Shown in pieces: positions 1-9,059 of a stretch of DNA of 61,241 nucleotides; positions within the stretch are counted from its first letter, which is position 1; every line of letters starts with the position of its first letter. This stretch comes from Pseudomonadota bacterium (GTDB lineage Bacteria; Pseudomonadota; Gammaproteobacteria; Pseudomonadales; Moraxellaceae). The position numbers and the translations under genes are program-made. The stretch lies in contig JAJXWR010000004.1 of NCBI GenBank assembly GCA_021781515.1, positions 1 through 61,241 on the forward strand, in the 5' to 3' direction. The notes under the pieces were generated by a model. That model worked only from the letters and a program-made list of their open reading frames with translations, searched no databases and was not told the origin of the DNA.

Positions 1-477
<477 letters not shown>

Positions 478-566
478 GTGTATATTCCAAGCCTCTGGCA
501 TTAACACAAAAACATTTTAAATCAAATTGCTATCCTGTAAAGTGAACTACATCAGAAACCTGCTCA

Positions 567-633
567 GCCTGTGCCTAATCGCACAGGCCAGGAATACCCG
601 TCTTTTAGGGCGTGGATGAAGTCAAATGATCTG
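567..633. mobile_element. IS200/IS605 (TnpB-type) right-end-like remnant in the 478-1114 gap
   Basis: A perfect 8-bp stem (567-574 with 581-588, six-base loop) is followed at 591-633 by 'GGAATACCCGTCTTTTAGGG' and a GTCAA-like tail. This resembles the conserved right end of IS1341/IS605 elements ('GGAATCCCCGTCCTTTAGGG'). The minus-strand 3' ends of the TnpB remnants near 14.3 kb and 20.6 kb carry the same GGAATC-CCGT-CTTT motif. The rest of 478-1114 has no gene I can support. It must contain the ccoNOQP promoter, but I could not identify a convincing -35/-10 pair. Confidence 0.45.
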
Positions 634-1114
634 CACCGTGTACCAACACAGTAAGTATTCAGCCCGCAGGCGGCCTGCGCCTTAATCCCGACAATTAACT
701 GGCCGGTATTTTCGCAGCATCTATACTTTGATCCGGTGGTCACCGTGTAATCTCTGGCATTGTTCTACTGACTCTAAGTAACCGCAATATTTTATGATTA
801 CCGGCCAAACTGTGAAAAGTATCCATTATATTGCCTGTTTTCACTGATCGCCGCCTGTAAAATATTCATAGTCCACTTCCAAAACGGACAGTTTACGTGC
901 ATAATTTTCAGTGGTTGAACAAATTGTTACCAACTCCGCACAAAACGTGATCTGCGACAATGAGTTCACATTTTGCTCCGGTAATATACGATATGGGTGT
1001 GATTTTTACACTCTTGGCGCAGTGATTGTTGATAGTTATGCCAGTTTCAACAACTCTCAATCACCCACCCTGGAGACTTCACAGCTAACTTCAGTTCAGT
1101 TTAAGGAAAATTTT

Positions 1115-2542
1115 ATGTCAGATAGTCCTACCTCTGTCGTGAATCCTGATTACGACATGTCTGTCGTCAGGATGTTCTCGATCATGGCGCTGGTCTGGGG
1201 TCTGGTTGCCATGACGGTTGGTGTTTACATCGCTGCCGAGCTTTGCTGGCCAGAACTCAACCTGGGATTGCCGTGGACCTCCTTCGGCCGACTTCGGCCG
1301 CTACATACCAATGCCGCTATTTTCGCCTTCGGTGGCTGTGCGCTGATGGGAACGTCATTTTATGTCGTGCAGCGCACCTGCCAGACCCGGATTTTTGCAC
1401 CCGGACTGGCTAAATTTGTATTCTGGGGCTGGCAGGCGATCATTGTTGCCGTTGCCATCACCCTGCCCCTTGGCATTACCCGCTCCAAGGAGTATGCAGA
1501 GCAAGAATGGCCGATTACGATCGCCATTGCGGTGGTGTGGGTGTGTTACGCCATTGTTTTTTTTGGAACAATAGCCCGACGCAAAACTTCGCATATTTAT
1601 GTCGCCAACTGGTTTTACGGCGGTTTTATCATTACTGTTGCCCTGCTGCACATCGTCAACGGCCTTTCGGTTCCTGTCACTTTATGGAAATCTTACTCGG
1701 TTTTTGCCGGTGCCCGTGATGCCATGGTACAATGGTGGTATGGGCATAATGCGGTCGGATTTTTCCTGACCGCCGGTTTTCTCGGCATGATGTACTATTT
1801 TGTGCCGGTACAGGCAGGCCGACCGGTATATTCCTACCGACTGTCCATTGTGCACTTCTGGGCGCTTATTGCCGTCTATATGTGGGCAGGCCCGCATCAC
1901 CTGATGTACACCGCACTCCCCGACTGGACCCAGTCGCTGGGCATGGTATTTTCCCTTATTTTGCTGGCCCCTTCCTGGGGAGGTATGATCAATGGCGTCA
2001 TGACCCTCTCAGGTGCTTGGGATAAACTGCGTACGGATCCTATCCTGCGATTTCTCATTGTCGCCTTGTCTTTCTACGGTATGTCAACCTTTGAAGGCCC
2101 CATGATGGCCATCAAATCGGTCAATGCCCTGGCCCATTACACCAACTGGGTCATTGGCCATGTGCACTCCGGCACACTCGGATGGGTGTCCATGATTTCG
2201 ATTGGCTCTCTATATGTCCTGATTCCCCGGGTGTTCGACCGGGAGTGCATGTACTCGACCCGCCTGATCAATGTGCATTTCTGGCTGTCTACACTCGGCG
2301 TCGTGTTGTACATCGCTTCCATGTGGATTGCCGGATTAATGCAGGGGCTGATGTGGCGTGCCTACAACTCCGATGGCACCTTGAGTTATACCTTCGTCGA
2401 AGTCGTCAAGGCGCTGCATCCCTTTTATATCGGCCGTTTGGGTGGTGGACTGCTATTCCTTAGCGGGATGGTTCTGATGGCGTATAACGTTATCAGAACG
2501 TTGCAGAACGTGGAACCCGCCGATCGTCCAGTAACTGATTAA
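1115..2542 (+). CDS. ccoN: cbb3-type cytochrome c oxidase subunit I
   Basis: Catalytic heme-copper subunit of the high-affinity terminal oxidase; it reduces O2 to water and pumps protons in the inner membrane. The 475-residue product is the usual CcoN length and is made of about 12 hydrophobic helices. Family signatures are '[10 protein letters not shown]' (CuB-side His), '[13 protein letters not shown]' (paired His of the binuclear site) and '[13 protein letters not shown]' (heme-ligand His pair). I chose ATG 1115 because AAGGA lies at 1103-1107 and the protein then begins like other CcoN; the frame is open upstream to 911, but that extension looks unrelated. It heads a ccoNOQP operon with short gaps. 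Confidence 0.97.
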   Translation: MSDSPTSVVNPDYDMSVVRMFSIMALVWGLVAMTVGVYIAAELCWPELNLGLPWTSFGRLRPLHTNAAIFAFGGCALMGTSFYVVQRTCQTRIFAPGLAKFVFWGWQAIIVAVAITLPLGITRSKEYAEQEWPITIAIAVVWVCYAIVFFGTIARRKTSHIYVANWFYGGFIITVALLHIVNGLSVPVTLWKSYSVFAGARDAMVQWWYGHNAVGFFLTAGFLGMMYYFVPVQAGRPVYSYRLSIVHFWALIAVYMWAGPHHLMYTALPDWTQSLGMVFSLILLAPSWGGMINGVMTLSGAWDKLRTDPILRFLIVALSFYGMSTFEGPMMAIKSVNALAHYTNWVIGHVHSGTLGWVSMISIGSLYVLIPRVFDRECMYSTRLINVHFWLSTLGVVLYIASMWIAGLMQGLMWRAYNSDGTLSYTFVEVVKALHPFYIGRLGGGLLFLSGMVLMAYNVIRTLQNVEPADRPVTD

Positions 2543-2555
2543 CCGGGGGTTAACC

Positions 2556-3170
2556 ATGGCTTTTACTCATGAAACTATAGAACGTAAACTCCCGTTGTTG
2601 ATGATACTGATGGCCTTGGCGGTCAGTTTCGGCGGGCTGGTTGAAATCGTGCCCTTGCTGTTTGATAAGGACGTTACTCAACCCGTCGAAGGTCTCAAAC
2701 CCTTACCGGCACTGCAACTGGAAGGGCGTGACATTTATCTCCGTGAAGGCTGCTACCTGTGTCACAGCCAGATGATTCGTTCGCTACGTGCCGAAACCGA
2801 ACGTTACGGACATTACTCCGTGCCCGGAGAATCGGTTTATGATCATCCATTTCTCTGGGGATCAGAACGTACTGGCCCGGATTTGGCCCGCGTTGGTGGC
2901 AAATATTCTGATGCCTGGCATCAGGCGCATTTGCATAATCCGCGTGATGTCGTCCCTGAATCCATCATGCCGGCTTATCCGTGGCTAGAGAGCAATACCC
3001 TGAGCGGGGTAGATACTGCGGCCAAAATGCGCGCATTGCGGGCGGTTGGTGTTCCGTACACCGATGAAGATATCCGCACAGCCCAAGAAGATGTTAAAGG
3101 ACACTCGGAGCAGGAAGCCGTTATTGCTTACCTGCAACAGTTGGGCACCCACCTGCCAAATGCGAGATAA
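2556..3170 (+). CDS. ccoO: cbb3-type cytochrome c oxidase subunit II (monoheme)
   Basis: Membrane-anchored monoheme cytochrome c subunit that relays electrons from CcoP to CcoN. One N-terminal transmembrane helix (about residues 13-36) is followed by a periplasmic domain with the heme-binding motif CYLCH at residues 66-70. The family stretches '[15 protein letters not shown]' and '[14 protein letters not shown]' follow, and '[10 protein letters not shown]' supplies the axial Met. At 204 residues it has the expected length. It starts 13 bp after ccoN behind a G-rich ribosome-binding site (GGGGG), so the two are surely co-transcribed. Confidence 0.97.
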   Translation: MAFTHETIERKLPLLMILMALAVSFGGLVEIVPLLFDKDVTQPVEGLKPLPALQLEGRDIYLREGCYLCHSQMIRSLRAETERYGHYSVPGESVYDHPFLWGSERTGPDLARVGGKYSDAWHQAHLHNPRDVVPESIMPAYPWLESNTLSGVDTAAKMRALRAVGVPYTDEDIRTAQEDVKGHSEQEAVIAYLQQLGTHLPNAR

Positions 3171-3176
3171 ACCGAC

Positions 3177-3338
3177 ATGGATATGGTAACGATTAAAACG
3201 GCAGGGCTGTTGCTGGCGATGGGGGCATTTGCCCTCATCAGCTGGTGGGCCTTTGCCCCACGTAACAAGAAAAGATTTGAAGAAGATGCCATGCTGCCTT
3301 TTGCCGGGGAAAAGCAGACTCAGAGGAAATCAACATGA
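3177..3338 (+). CDS. ccoQ: cbb3 oxidase small subunit CcoQ
   Basis: A 53-residue ORF between ccoO and ccoP. Residues about 5-27 form one hydrophobic helix ending in 'ISWWAFAPRNKKRFEEDAML', the typical CcoQ (FixQ) pattern of a Trp-rich helix end, a basic patch and an acidic amphipathic tail. CcoQ stabilises the assembled cbb3 complex. The stop TGA overlaps the ATG of ccoP (ATGA at 3335-3338), indicating translational coupling. The position in ccoNO-Q-P order makes the call firm despite the small size. Confidence 0.92.
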   Translation: MDMVTIKTAGLLLAMGAFALISWWAFAPRNKKRFEEDAMLPFAGEKQTQRKST

Positions 3339-4234
3339 ACAGTTTCTGGAGCGTGTGGGTTATTGTACTTTCGCTTTTTAATATCTTCGGCTGTGCATTT
3401 TTGCTCTGGTGGACCCGTAAAATGCCACTCAGCCATGTCGATGCCGACAATACCACCGGGCATGACTATGATGGCATCAAAGAGTTTAATAATCCACTGC
3501 CTCGCTGGTGGATGTGGATGTTTGTGGGCACCATCCTCTTTGCACTGGCCTATCTGGTTCTGTTTCCGGGTCTTGGCAATATTCCCGGGATTCTCGGCTG
3601 GAGTTCAGCAAAGGAACATGATGCCGGAGTGGCCGAGATGCGGGCGAAATATGGCCCCATGTATACTGCTTTTTACAAGACGGCTATTCCTGATCTGATC
3701 AAGGATCCACAAGCCATGCGCATCGGTCAACGCCTCTTCCTGAATAACTGTGCCGCCTGTCACGGTTCTGATGCACGGGGAGCCCGTGGCTTTCCCAACC
3801 TAACGGACAATGACTGGCTGTATGGCGGCACTCCGGAACGTATTGAGCAGACCATCCTTTATGGGCGGCAGGCGGCCATGCCCACCTGGGGTCCTATTCT
3901 GGGTGATGAAAAAATCAGGCAGGTTGCTAATTATGTACTGTCACTGTCCGGACGTAACGTAGATAACGATCTGGCCGCTCAAGGCAAACAGGTATTCATG
4001 ACTAACTGTATTGCCTGCCACGGACCGGATGGCAAGGGCAATACCATGATTGGTGCACCCAACCTGACCGATACCATCTGGCTGTATGGCGGCTCATTAT
4101 CGACGGTCATCCATTCCATCACCGCAGGGCGTCAAGGTAAAATGCCCGCCTGGAAAGACCGCCTGGGTGCAGAGAAAGTGCATCTTCTGGCTGCCTATGT
4201 GTATAGTCTGTCTCACGGTAATTCTCCGGAATAA
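3335..4234 (+). CDS. ccoP: cbb3-type cytochrome c oxidase subunit III (diheme)
   Basis: Diheme cytochrome c subunit that accepts electrons from soluble or membrane cytochromes for the cbb3 oxidase. The 299-residue protein has two N-terminal hydrophobic segments (about 6-26 and 57-80), then two cytochrome c domains with CAACH at 139-143 and CIACH at 225-229. Each is followed by a 'PNLTDxxWLYGG' block and an axial-ligand Met (MPTWG, MPAWK). Its ATG overlaps the ccoQ stop. The gene is followed directly by a strong terminator, which closes the ccoNOQP unit. Confidence 0.97.
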   Translation: MNSFWSVWVIVLSLFNIFGCAFLLWWTRKMPLSHVDADNTTGHDYDGIKEFNNPLPRWWMWMFVGTILFALAYLVLFPGLGNIPGILGWSSAKEHDAGVAEMRAKYGPMYTAFYKTAIPDLIKDPQAMRIGQRLFLNNCAACHGSDARGARGFPNLTDNDWLYGGTPERIEQTILYGRQAAMPTWGPILGDEKIRQVANYVLSLSGRNVDNDLAAQGKQVFMTNCIACHGPDGKGNTMIGAPNLTDTIWLYGGSLSTVIHSITAGRQGKMPAWKDRLGAEKVHLLAAYVYSLSHGNSPE

Positions 4235-4254
4235 CTCGCCAACTGATGTAACGC

Positions 4255-4289
4255 TCCGGACTTTCTGGTAAAGAAAAGTCCGGATTTTT
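4255..4289 (+). terminator. Rho-independent terminator of ccoNOQP
   Basis: A perfect 10-bp stem (TCCGGACTTT at 4255-4264 with AAAGTCCGGA at 4275-4284) and a 10-base loop are followed at once by TTTTT (4285-4289). It lies 21 bp after the ccoP stop and 62 bp before ccoG, separating structural genes from assembly genes. Confidence 0.9.
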
Positions 4290-4350
4290 CTGACGCTTTC
4301 CGGCCACACGGACGTTCTCCTGAAAGCCATGTACGAAGGAGATTGGGATC

Positions 4351-5775
4351 ATGCCTGAAAAAATCCCTGTGCATCAATACGATCCAGGCAAAGGCGAGCC
4401 CTCTGCCTCAGACCTTTATGCCAAACGTCGCAAAATTCAGCCCCGTTCAATTAGCGGAGCATTTGAACACTGGCGCAATTTTGGGGTCTGGCTGATTTTA
4501 GGTCTGTATTTTTCGGTGGCCTGGATTAACTACCATGGCAGACAGGCGTTGTTGTTTGATTTGCCCAACCGTCATTTCTATGTCTTTGGCTGGACCTTCT
4601 GGCCTCAGGATTTTATTCTTCTGTCCTGGCTGTTGATCATTTCTGCCTTCACCCTGTTTGCCGTCACGGTCTTTGCCGGCCGTGTCTGGTGCGGCTACGC
4701 CTGCCCTCAAACCGTCTGGACCAAACTGTTTCTGCATATTGAAAAATGGACGGAAGGCGACCGCAATGCCCGTATGCGCCTGGACAAAGCGCCACTGACA
4801 CTCAATAAAGCCCTGCGGCGTACCACCAAACACCTGGGATGGGTGGTGGTTTCTCTGCTGACTGGCCTGACTTTCATCGGCTATTTTGATCCAATCCGTT
4901 CGCTATGGAGCGAATTAAAGGCGTCTCAATGGAATGAAGCAGAAGTGTTCTGGATGTTTCTGTTTGCCGCAACCACCTACCTGAATGCAGGCTGGCTGCG
5001 TGAACAAGTGTGTATGTACATGTGCCCTTATGGACGTTTTCAAAGTGTCATGTTTGATCGCGATACCTTGATGGTATCCTATGATCATGCCCGGGGGGAG
5101 CCCCGCGGAAGTCGCCGCCGGGATGCTGACCCGAAGGCCGCTCAGTTGGGAGACTGTATCGACTGCGAACTCTGTGTACAGGTATGCCCGACCGGGATTG
5201 ATATCCGTAACGGCCTGCAGTTTGAATGCATTGCCTGCGCCGCCTGCATTGATGCCTGTGACAGCGTCATGGAGCAGATGGGCTATGCCAAAGGACTGGT
5301 CCGCTACACTACTGAAAATGCCCTGGAGCACGGCCATCCCATTCATATCCTGCGCCCCCGCCTCATCGGATATAGCCTGATGATCCTGTTCATGGCCACC
5401 TTGTTTATCTATACCCTGTCCACCCGCAATCCGATGGGACTCGATGTCATTCGTGACCGTAATGCCCTGTACCGGGAAAGCAGCGAAGGACTGATCGAAA
5501 ACAGTTATATTCTCAATGTGATGAACAAATCCCAGGATCCAGAAGATCTGGAAATTCATGTACAGGGTATGCCGCCGGGAAGTATTATGCAGGGAACTCA
5601 GCATTTGCATCTGCTCAGTGGAGAATTACGCACGGTGACGGAAACGCTGGAAGAAGAACCGGAGAAACTCCATCACACTGAAATGTCTATTGATTTCCAT
5701 GTCAATGAAACGGGAAAACCCGGAGTTGCTGTTGATGCCGCCAGTCGTTTTTTTGCGCCTGCTGCCGACAGATAG
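4351..5775 (+). CDS. ccoG: cbb3 oxidase assembly protein CcoG (FixG/RdxA), polyferredoxin
   Basis: Membrane iron-sulfur protein required for cbb3 assembly, thought to reduce copper for delivery to CcoN. The 474-residue sequence has transmembrane helices around residues 40-60, 85-110, 155-180 and 340-360, and the conserved 'GRVWCGYACPQTVW' motif after helix 2. A cytoplasmic 2x[4Fe-4S] ferredoxin domain contains 'CIDCELCVQVCP' and 'CIACAACIDACD'. An Ig-like FixG C-terminal domain follows. AAGGAG about 10 bp before ATG 4351 fixes the start. It begins a second unit, ccoG-ccoH-ccoI, after the ccoP terminator. Confidence 0.96.
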   Translation: MPEKIPVHQYDPGKGEPSASDLYAKRRKIQPRSISGAFEHWRNFGVWLILGLYFSVAWINYHGRQALLFDLPNRHFYVFGWTFWPQDFILLSWLLIISAFTLFAVTVFAGRVWCGYACPQTVWTKLFLHIEKWTEGDRNARMRLDKAPLTLNKALRRTTKHLGWVVVSLLTGLTFIGYFDPIRSLWSELKASQWNEAEVFWMFLFAATTYLNAGWLREQVCMYMCPYGRFQSVMFDRDTLMVSYDHARGEPRGSRRRDADPKAAQLGDCIDCELCVQVCPTGIDIRNGLQFECIACAACIDACDSVMEQMGYAKGLVRYTTENALEHGHPIHILRPRLIGYSLMILFMATLFIYTLSTRNPMGLDVIRDRNALYRESSEGLIENSYILNVMNKSQDPEDLEIHVQGMPPGSIMQGTQHLHLLSGELRTVTETLEEEPEKLHHTEMSIDFHVNETGKPGVAVDAASRFFAPAADR

Positions 5776-5952
5776 GACGGTTTGCCCAGAGGGTGTATCG
5801 CAGCGGCAGTGCCAACGAATTCAGCATGCCGATGCATACAGTAACTTTAACGTGGCAACAATGGAGACGTGACAGGTACGCCACACAGCAAAGAATACGT
5901 CGCATTCTGCGCTCAGCCTCAGCGGTCGCAACACCGCTGTTTCACGCACACA

Positions 5953-6492
5953 ATGATGAATAATCAAGTACTCACTACGCCTTCAGCCCCTGTCAGACCC
6001 GCTTGGCAACAATTCTGGTTCTGGTTCGTCATTGGTCTGCCTCTGCTGGCGGTGGTCGCCTCGCTGACCTCCGTATTCCTTGCCTTGCAACACCAGGACC
6101 GACCGGTGATCGCCAATGCCTATGACGAAGGCCAGGCGATCAATCAGGATTTAGCATTAGAGGCTTTTGCTAAACAGGCCGGGATTCAGGCCCGGTTAAG
6201 CACCGATCCACTAACCCACGTCCTCATAATTCACCTGCAATCCACTCAGCCTTTAGCCGCCAGTACGTTGCTCGGTGACTTGCGTGGTGGCCTGCGCTTG
6301 AACATCAGCCATCCGGAGGATCCGGATCAGGATTTCAGCCCGGCCCTGCGTCCGACCGGTACAGACACCTTCCAGGCCATACTCCCCGATAACATCAAGG
6401 GCTTGCGTTATATTGAGCTAAAAACTACCCGCTGGAAGCTAATCAAAGAATCATCATTCCCCATCACTCAGATGACCTTGCAGAGTTCATGA
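5953..6492 (+). CDS. ccoH: FixH/CcoH family cbb3 assembly protein
   Basis: FixH-family protein that helps mature the cbb3 oxidase. From ATG 5953 the product is 179 residues: a short cytoplasmic tail, one transmembrane helix ('FWFWFVIGLPLLAVVASLTS'), then a periplasmic beta-rich domain containing 'ANAYDEGQAINQDLALE', the usual FixH region after the membrane. The frame extends upstream to GTG 5869, but that extension is polar and unlike FixH, so I prefer 5953; no strong ribosome-binding site decides it. The stop overlaps the ccoI ATG (ATGA). Confidence 0.85.
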   Translation: MMNNQVLTTPSAPVRPAWQQFWFWFVIGLPLLAVVASLTSVFLALQHQDRPVIANAYDEGQAINQDLALEAFAKQAGIQARLSTDPLTHVLIIHLQSTQPLAASTLLGDLRGGLRLNISHPEDPDQDFSPALRPTGTDTFQAILPDNIKGLRYIELKTTRWKLIKESSFPITQMTLQSS

Positions 6493-8900
6493 GCCACCCC
6501 TGCTTTCATTGTTCCCTGGCAACCCCGGCCAACAGCCGCTTTCATCAACACTTGATGGGATCGGAACGGGTGTTTTGCTGTGGTGGCTGTATGGCTGTGG
6601 CAGAAACGATTGTCAATCAAGGTTTAGGTGACTACTACCTGCAGCGGCAGCGACCGGCACTGACCCAAAGCGATCTGGAACAGCTGTCAAGTGCCGATGA
6701 AGATCTGGACCACCCTGCCGTTCAGGCTGAGTTTGTACATACGCAAGGAGATCAATGCCAGGCAGAACTGGTGCTCTCCGGAATGACCTGTACCGCCTGC
6801 AGTTGGCTGATTGAACGGCAGTTACGCCGACTCAAGGGAATTACAGCAGCCTCTGTCAATTTCAGCACCCAACGCCTGCTGCTCGGATACACACGCTCCC
6901 TCCCCCTGTCACAGATCGTGCTGCAAATAGAAAAACTGGGCTATCATGCCCGGCCTTTCATTGCCAGAGAATACGAAGCCGAACTGAAAAAAACCGCACA
7001 AATAGCGTTCAGACGCCTTGCTGTGGCTGGTCTCGGTGCCATGCAGTCGATGATGTTTGCCCTTGGGCTGTATCTGGGGGCGGCGCAAGACATGTCGTCA
7101 GCGACCCGGGATTTTTTGCGGTTTATTACCTTTATTGTCTGTACTCCCGTAGTCTTCTATGCCGGATGGCCGTTTTACCTTCAAGGGTTCCGGGCATTAC
7201 GCCATCGGCAGTTGACAATGGATTTCAGTCTGTCCGTCGGCATCCTCCTGGGGTATGCGGCCAGCGTTCTGGCTTTACTGGAACATCGCGGAGAAACTTA
7301 TTTCGACAGCATAAGTATGTTGATTTTTTTTGTAACAACGGGGCGTTTTCTCGAATCACGGGCACGCCAGTCTTCCAGCACCTTGCATGCCAACCTGGAT
7401 GCCCTGATGCCTGCACTGGCCTGGAAACAGCAAGACAATCAGCTATTGCGCATCGCCAGCCGTCAGTTACAACCCGGGGACACGATTCTGGTCAAAACTG
7501 GAGAGCGCATTCCCTGTGACGGTATTATTCTCTCCGGCTCCAGTACCACCGATGAAGCATTACTGACCGGCGAAGTCATTCCCGTCAAAAAAACACCCGG
7601 GCAGAGTGCACTGGCGGGTAGCCTGAACCTGGATCAACCCTTACAGATCCGCGTCACTGCCAGTGGTTCAGCAACGACGCTGGCCTGTTTTGAACGACTG
7701 ATGCGCCAGGCGCTCAGCATTAAACCGCACACCGCCCAACGCGCTGACCAGATTGCTTCCTGGTTTATAGCGGCTGTTTTTATGCTGGCCAGCGCCACTT
7801 TTTTTTATGTGGCCTACGGATTGCATCAGGGGATTGAGGCAGCCCTTTGGCGTACTGTCAGTGTATTGATCGTCACCTGCCCCTGTGCCCTGGCACTGGC
7901 ACTGCCCTCGGCATGGACGATGAGCACACATCGTCTGGCACAATCGGGATTTCTCATCGCCAAGCCACACGTACTCGAAGCCCTTCCGGATATAGATACC
8001 GTTTTGTTCGACAAAACCGGCACACTGACTACCGGGACTTTTAAAATCATGACCGTTGTCAGCAACCTCCTGGATAAAGAACAGGCACTGCAACTGGCCT
8101 GCAGCCTGGAAGCACCTTCCGAACATCCACTGGCACAGGCGTTTGCTGAAGTGGATCGTCCCTTATTGCCTGTCGATCACTGGCAACGTTTTGCGGACGG
8201 CGTTGAAGGACAAATTGCCGGAACACGCTATCGCCTGGGCCGCCCGCGTTTTATCTCCCCCGCTGCCCCGGAATCGCCCACCAATGCCACACAGGCAGTG
8301 CACTGGCTGGCTCTCGGCGATGCCAATGCGCAGATTCTCGCCTGGTTTGGGGTACAGGACACCCTGCGTCCTGAGGCGCTGACACTGTTGACCGCACTGC
8401 GACAACAGTCGATCACTGTCGTCCTGCTAAGTGGTGACCGTGATCCCGTGGTCAGGCATTTGGCGGAGCAACTGCAAATTACGACCTGGTTTTCCCAACA
8501 AACACCGGCTGACAAACTCGCTGTATTGCAAACCTACCAGAAGCAGCATCAACGCCTTCTGGTCGTGGGCGATGGGATCAACGATGCTCCCATTCTGGCG
8601 GCTGCACATTTATCGGTCGCTATGGGGAGTGCTGCCCCGCTGGCACAAAGTTCAGCGGATGCCCTTTTAGTGAATAATCGGCTCAGTGTTCTGGCCGAAG
8701 CCATTGCTCTGGCCCGGCAAACCCGTACTATTGGTATACAAAACCTGGGATGGGCCGTTATATACAATGCCAGTATGCTGCCCTTGGCCACCCTAGGGTA
8801 CATCCCTCCCTGGCTGGCGGCACTCGGCATGTCTTGCAGTTCTCTGCTGGTCGTATTCAATGCACTGCGTCTGAAAAATACCAGATACGCAGGCACATAA
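6489..8900 (+). CDS. ccoI: Copper-translocating P1B-type ATPase CcoI (FixI)
   Basis: P-type ATPase that exports copper for insertion into the cbb3 active site rather than for resistance. The 803-residue protein begins with an N-terminal metal-binding region (Cys-rich 'FCCGGC' at residues 29-34). An HMA-like domain follows with 'GMTCTACSW' (Cys101/Cys104). The core has 'TGEVIPV' (actuator), the membrane 'TCPCALALALP' metal site, the phosphorylation motif DKTGT and hinge motif 'GDGINDAP'. The FCCGGC module is typical of CcoI and not of CopA. The start overlaps the ccoH stop by 4 bp. Neighbouring ccoG, ccoH and ccoS confirm the role. Confidence 0.95.
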   Translation: MSHPCFHCSLATPANSRFHQHLMGSERVFCCGGCMAVAETIVNQGLGDYYLQRQRPALTQSDLEQLSSADEDLDHPAVQAEFVHTQGDQCQAELVLSGMTCTACSWLIERQLRRLKGITAASVNFSTQRLLLGYTRSLPLSQIVLQIEKLGYHARPFIAREYEAELKKTAQIAFRRLAVAGLGAMQSMMFALGLYLGAAQDMSSATRDFLRFITFIVCTPVVFYAGWPFYLQGFRALRHRQLTMDFSLSVGILLGYAASVLALLEHRGETYFDSISMLIFFVTTGRFLESRARQSSSTLHANLDALMPALAWKQQDNQLLRIASRQLQPGDTILVKTGERIPCDGIILSGSSTTDEALLTGEVIPVKKTPGQSALAGSLNLDQPLQIRVTASGSATTLACFERLMRQALSIKPHTAQRADQIASWFIAAVFMLASATFFYVAYGLHQGIEAALWRTVSVLIVTCPCALALALPSAWTMSTHRLAQSGFLIAKPHVLEALPDIDTVLFDKTGTLTTGTFKIMTVVSNLLDKEQALQLACSLEAPSEHPLAQAFAEVDRPLLPVDHWQRFADGVEGQIAGTRYRLGRPRFISPAAPESPTNATQAVHWLALGDANAQILAWFGVQDTLRPEALTLLTALRQQSITVVLLSGDRDPVVRHLAEQLQITTWFSQQTPADKLAVLQTYQKQHQRLLVVGDGINDAPILAAAHLSVAMGSAAPLAQSSADALLVNNRLSVLAEAIALARQTRTIGIQNLGWAVIYNASMLPLATLGYIPPWLAALGMSCSSLLVVFNALRLKNTRYAGT

Positions 8901-9012
8901 TCTGGTGCATCTTCTTACAAAAGACCTTAGATTCAGCAGGCTAATTAGCCACCGGAAGACGCCGTAATTCTCGCATTTGTCGCATCCTCACCTACAATGT
9001 ATAGAGAGAGTT

Positions 9013-9030
9013 GTACAGAAAAATCTGTAC
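9013..9030. promoter_or_regulatory. Perfect inverted repeat upstream of the HD-GYP regulator
   Basis: GTACAGA (9013-9019), four A, then TCTGTAC (9024-9030) form a perfect 7-bp inverted repeat ending 29 bp before the preferred start at 9060. It could be an operator or a 5'-leader hairpin. It also argues against the upstream ATG at 8997, whose coding region would run through it. Confidence 0.45.
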
Positions 9031-9059
9031 TGACAAACCAGAAAGGCAGTGATACGATC

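Noticed and set aside
1040-1075. Half-match to an FNR box upstream of ccoN (TTGATAGTTATGCC)
   Set aside because: Only one half-site matches; not enough to claim FNR/ANR control from sequence.
8997-9059. Extended N-terminus of the HD-GYP regulator from ATG 8997
   Set aside because: No ribosome-binding site, unrelated sequence, and it would cover a perfect inverted repeat; ATG 9060 is better.
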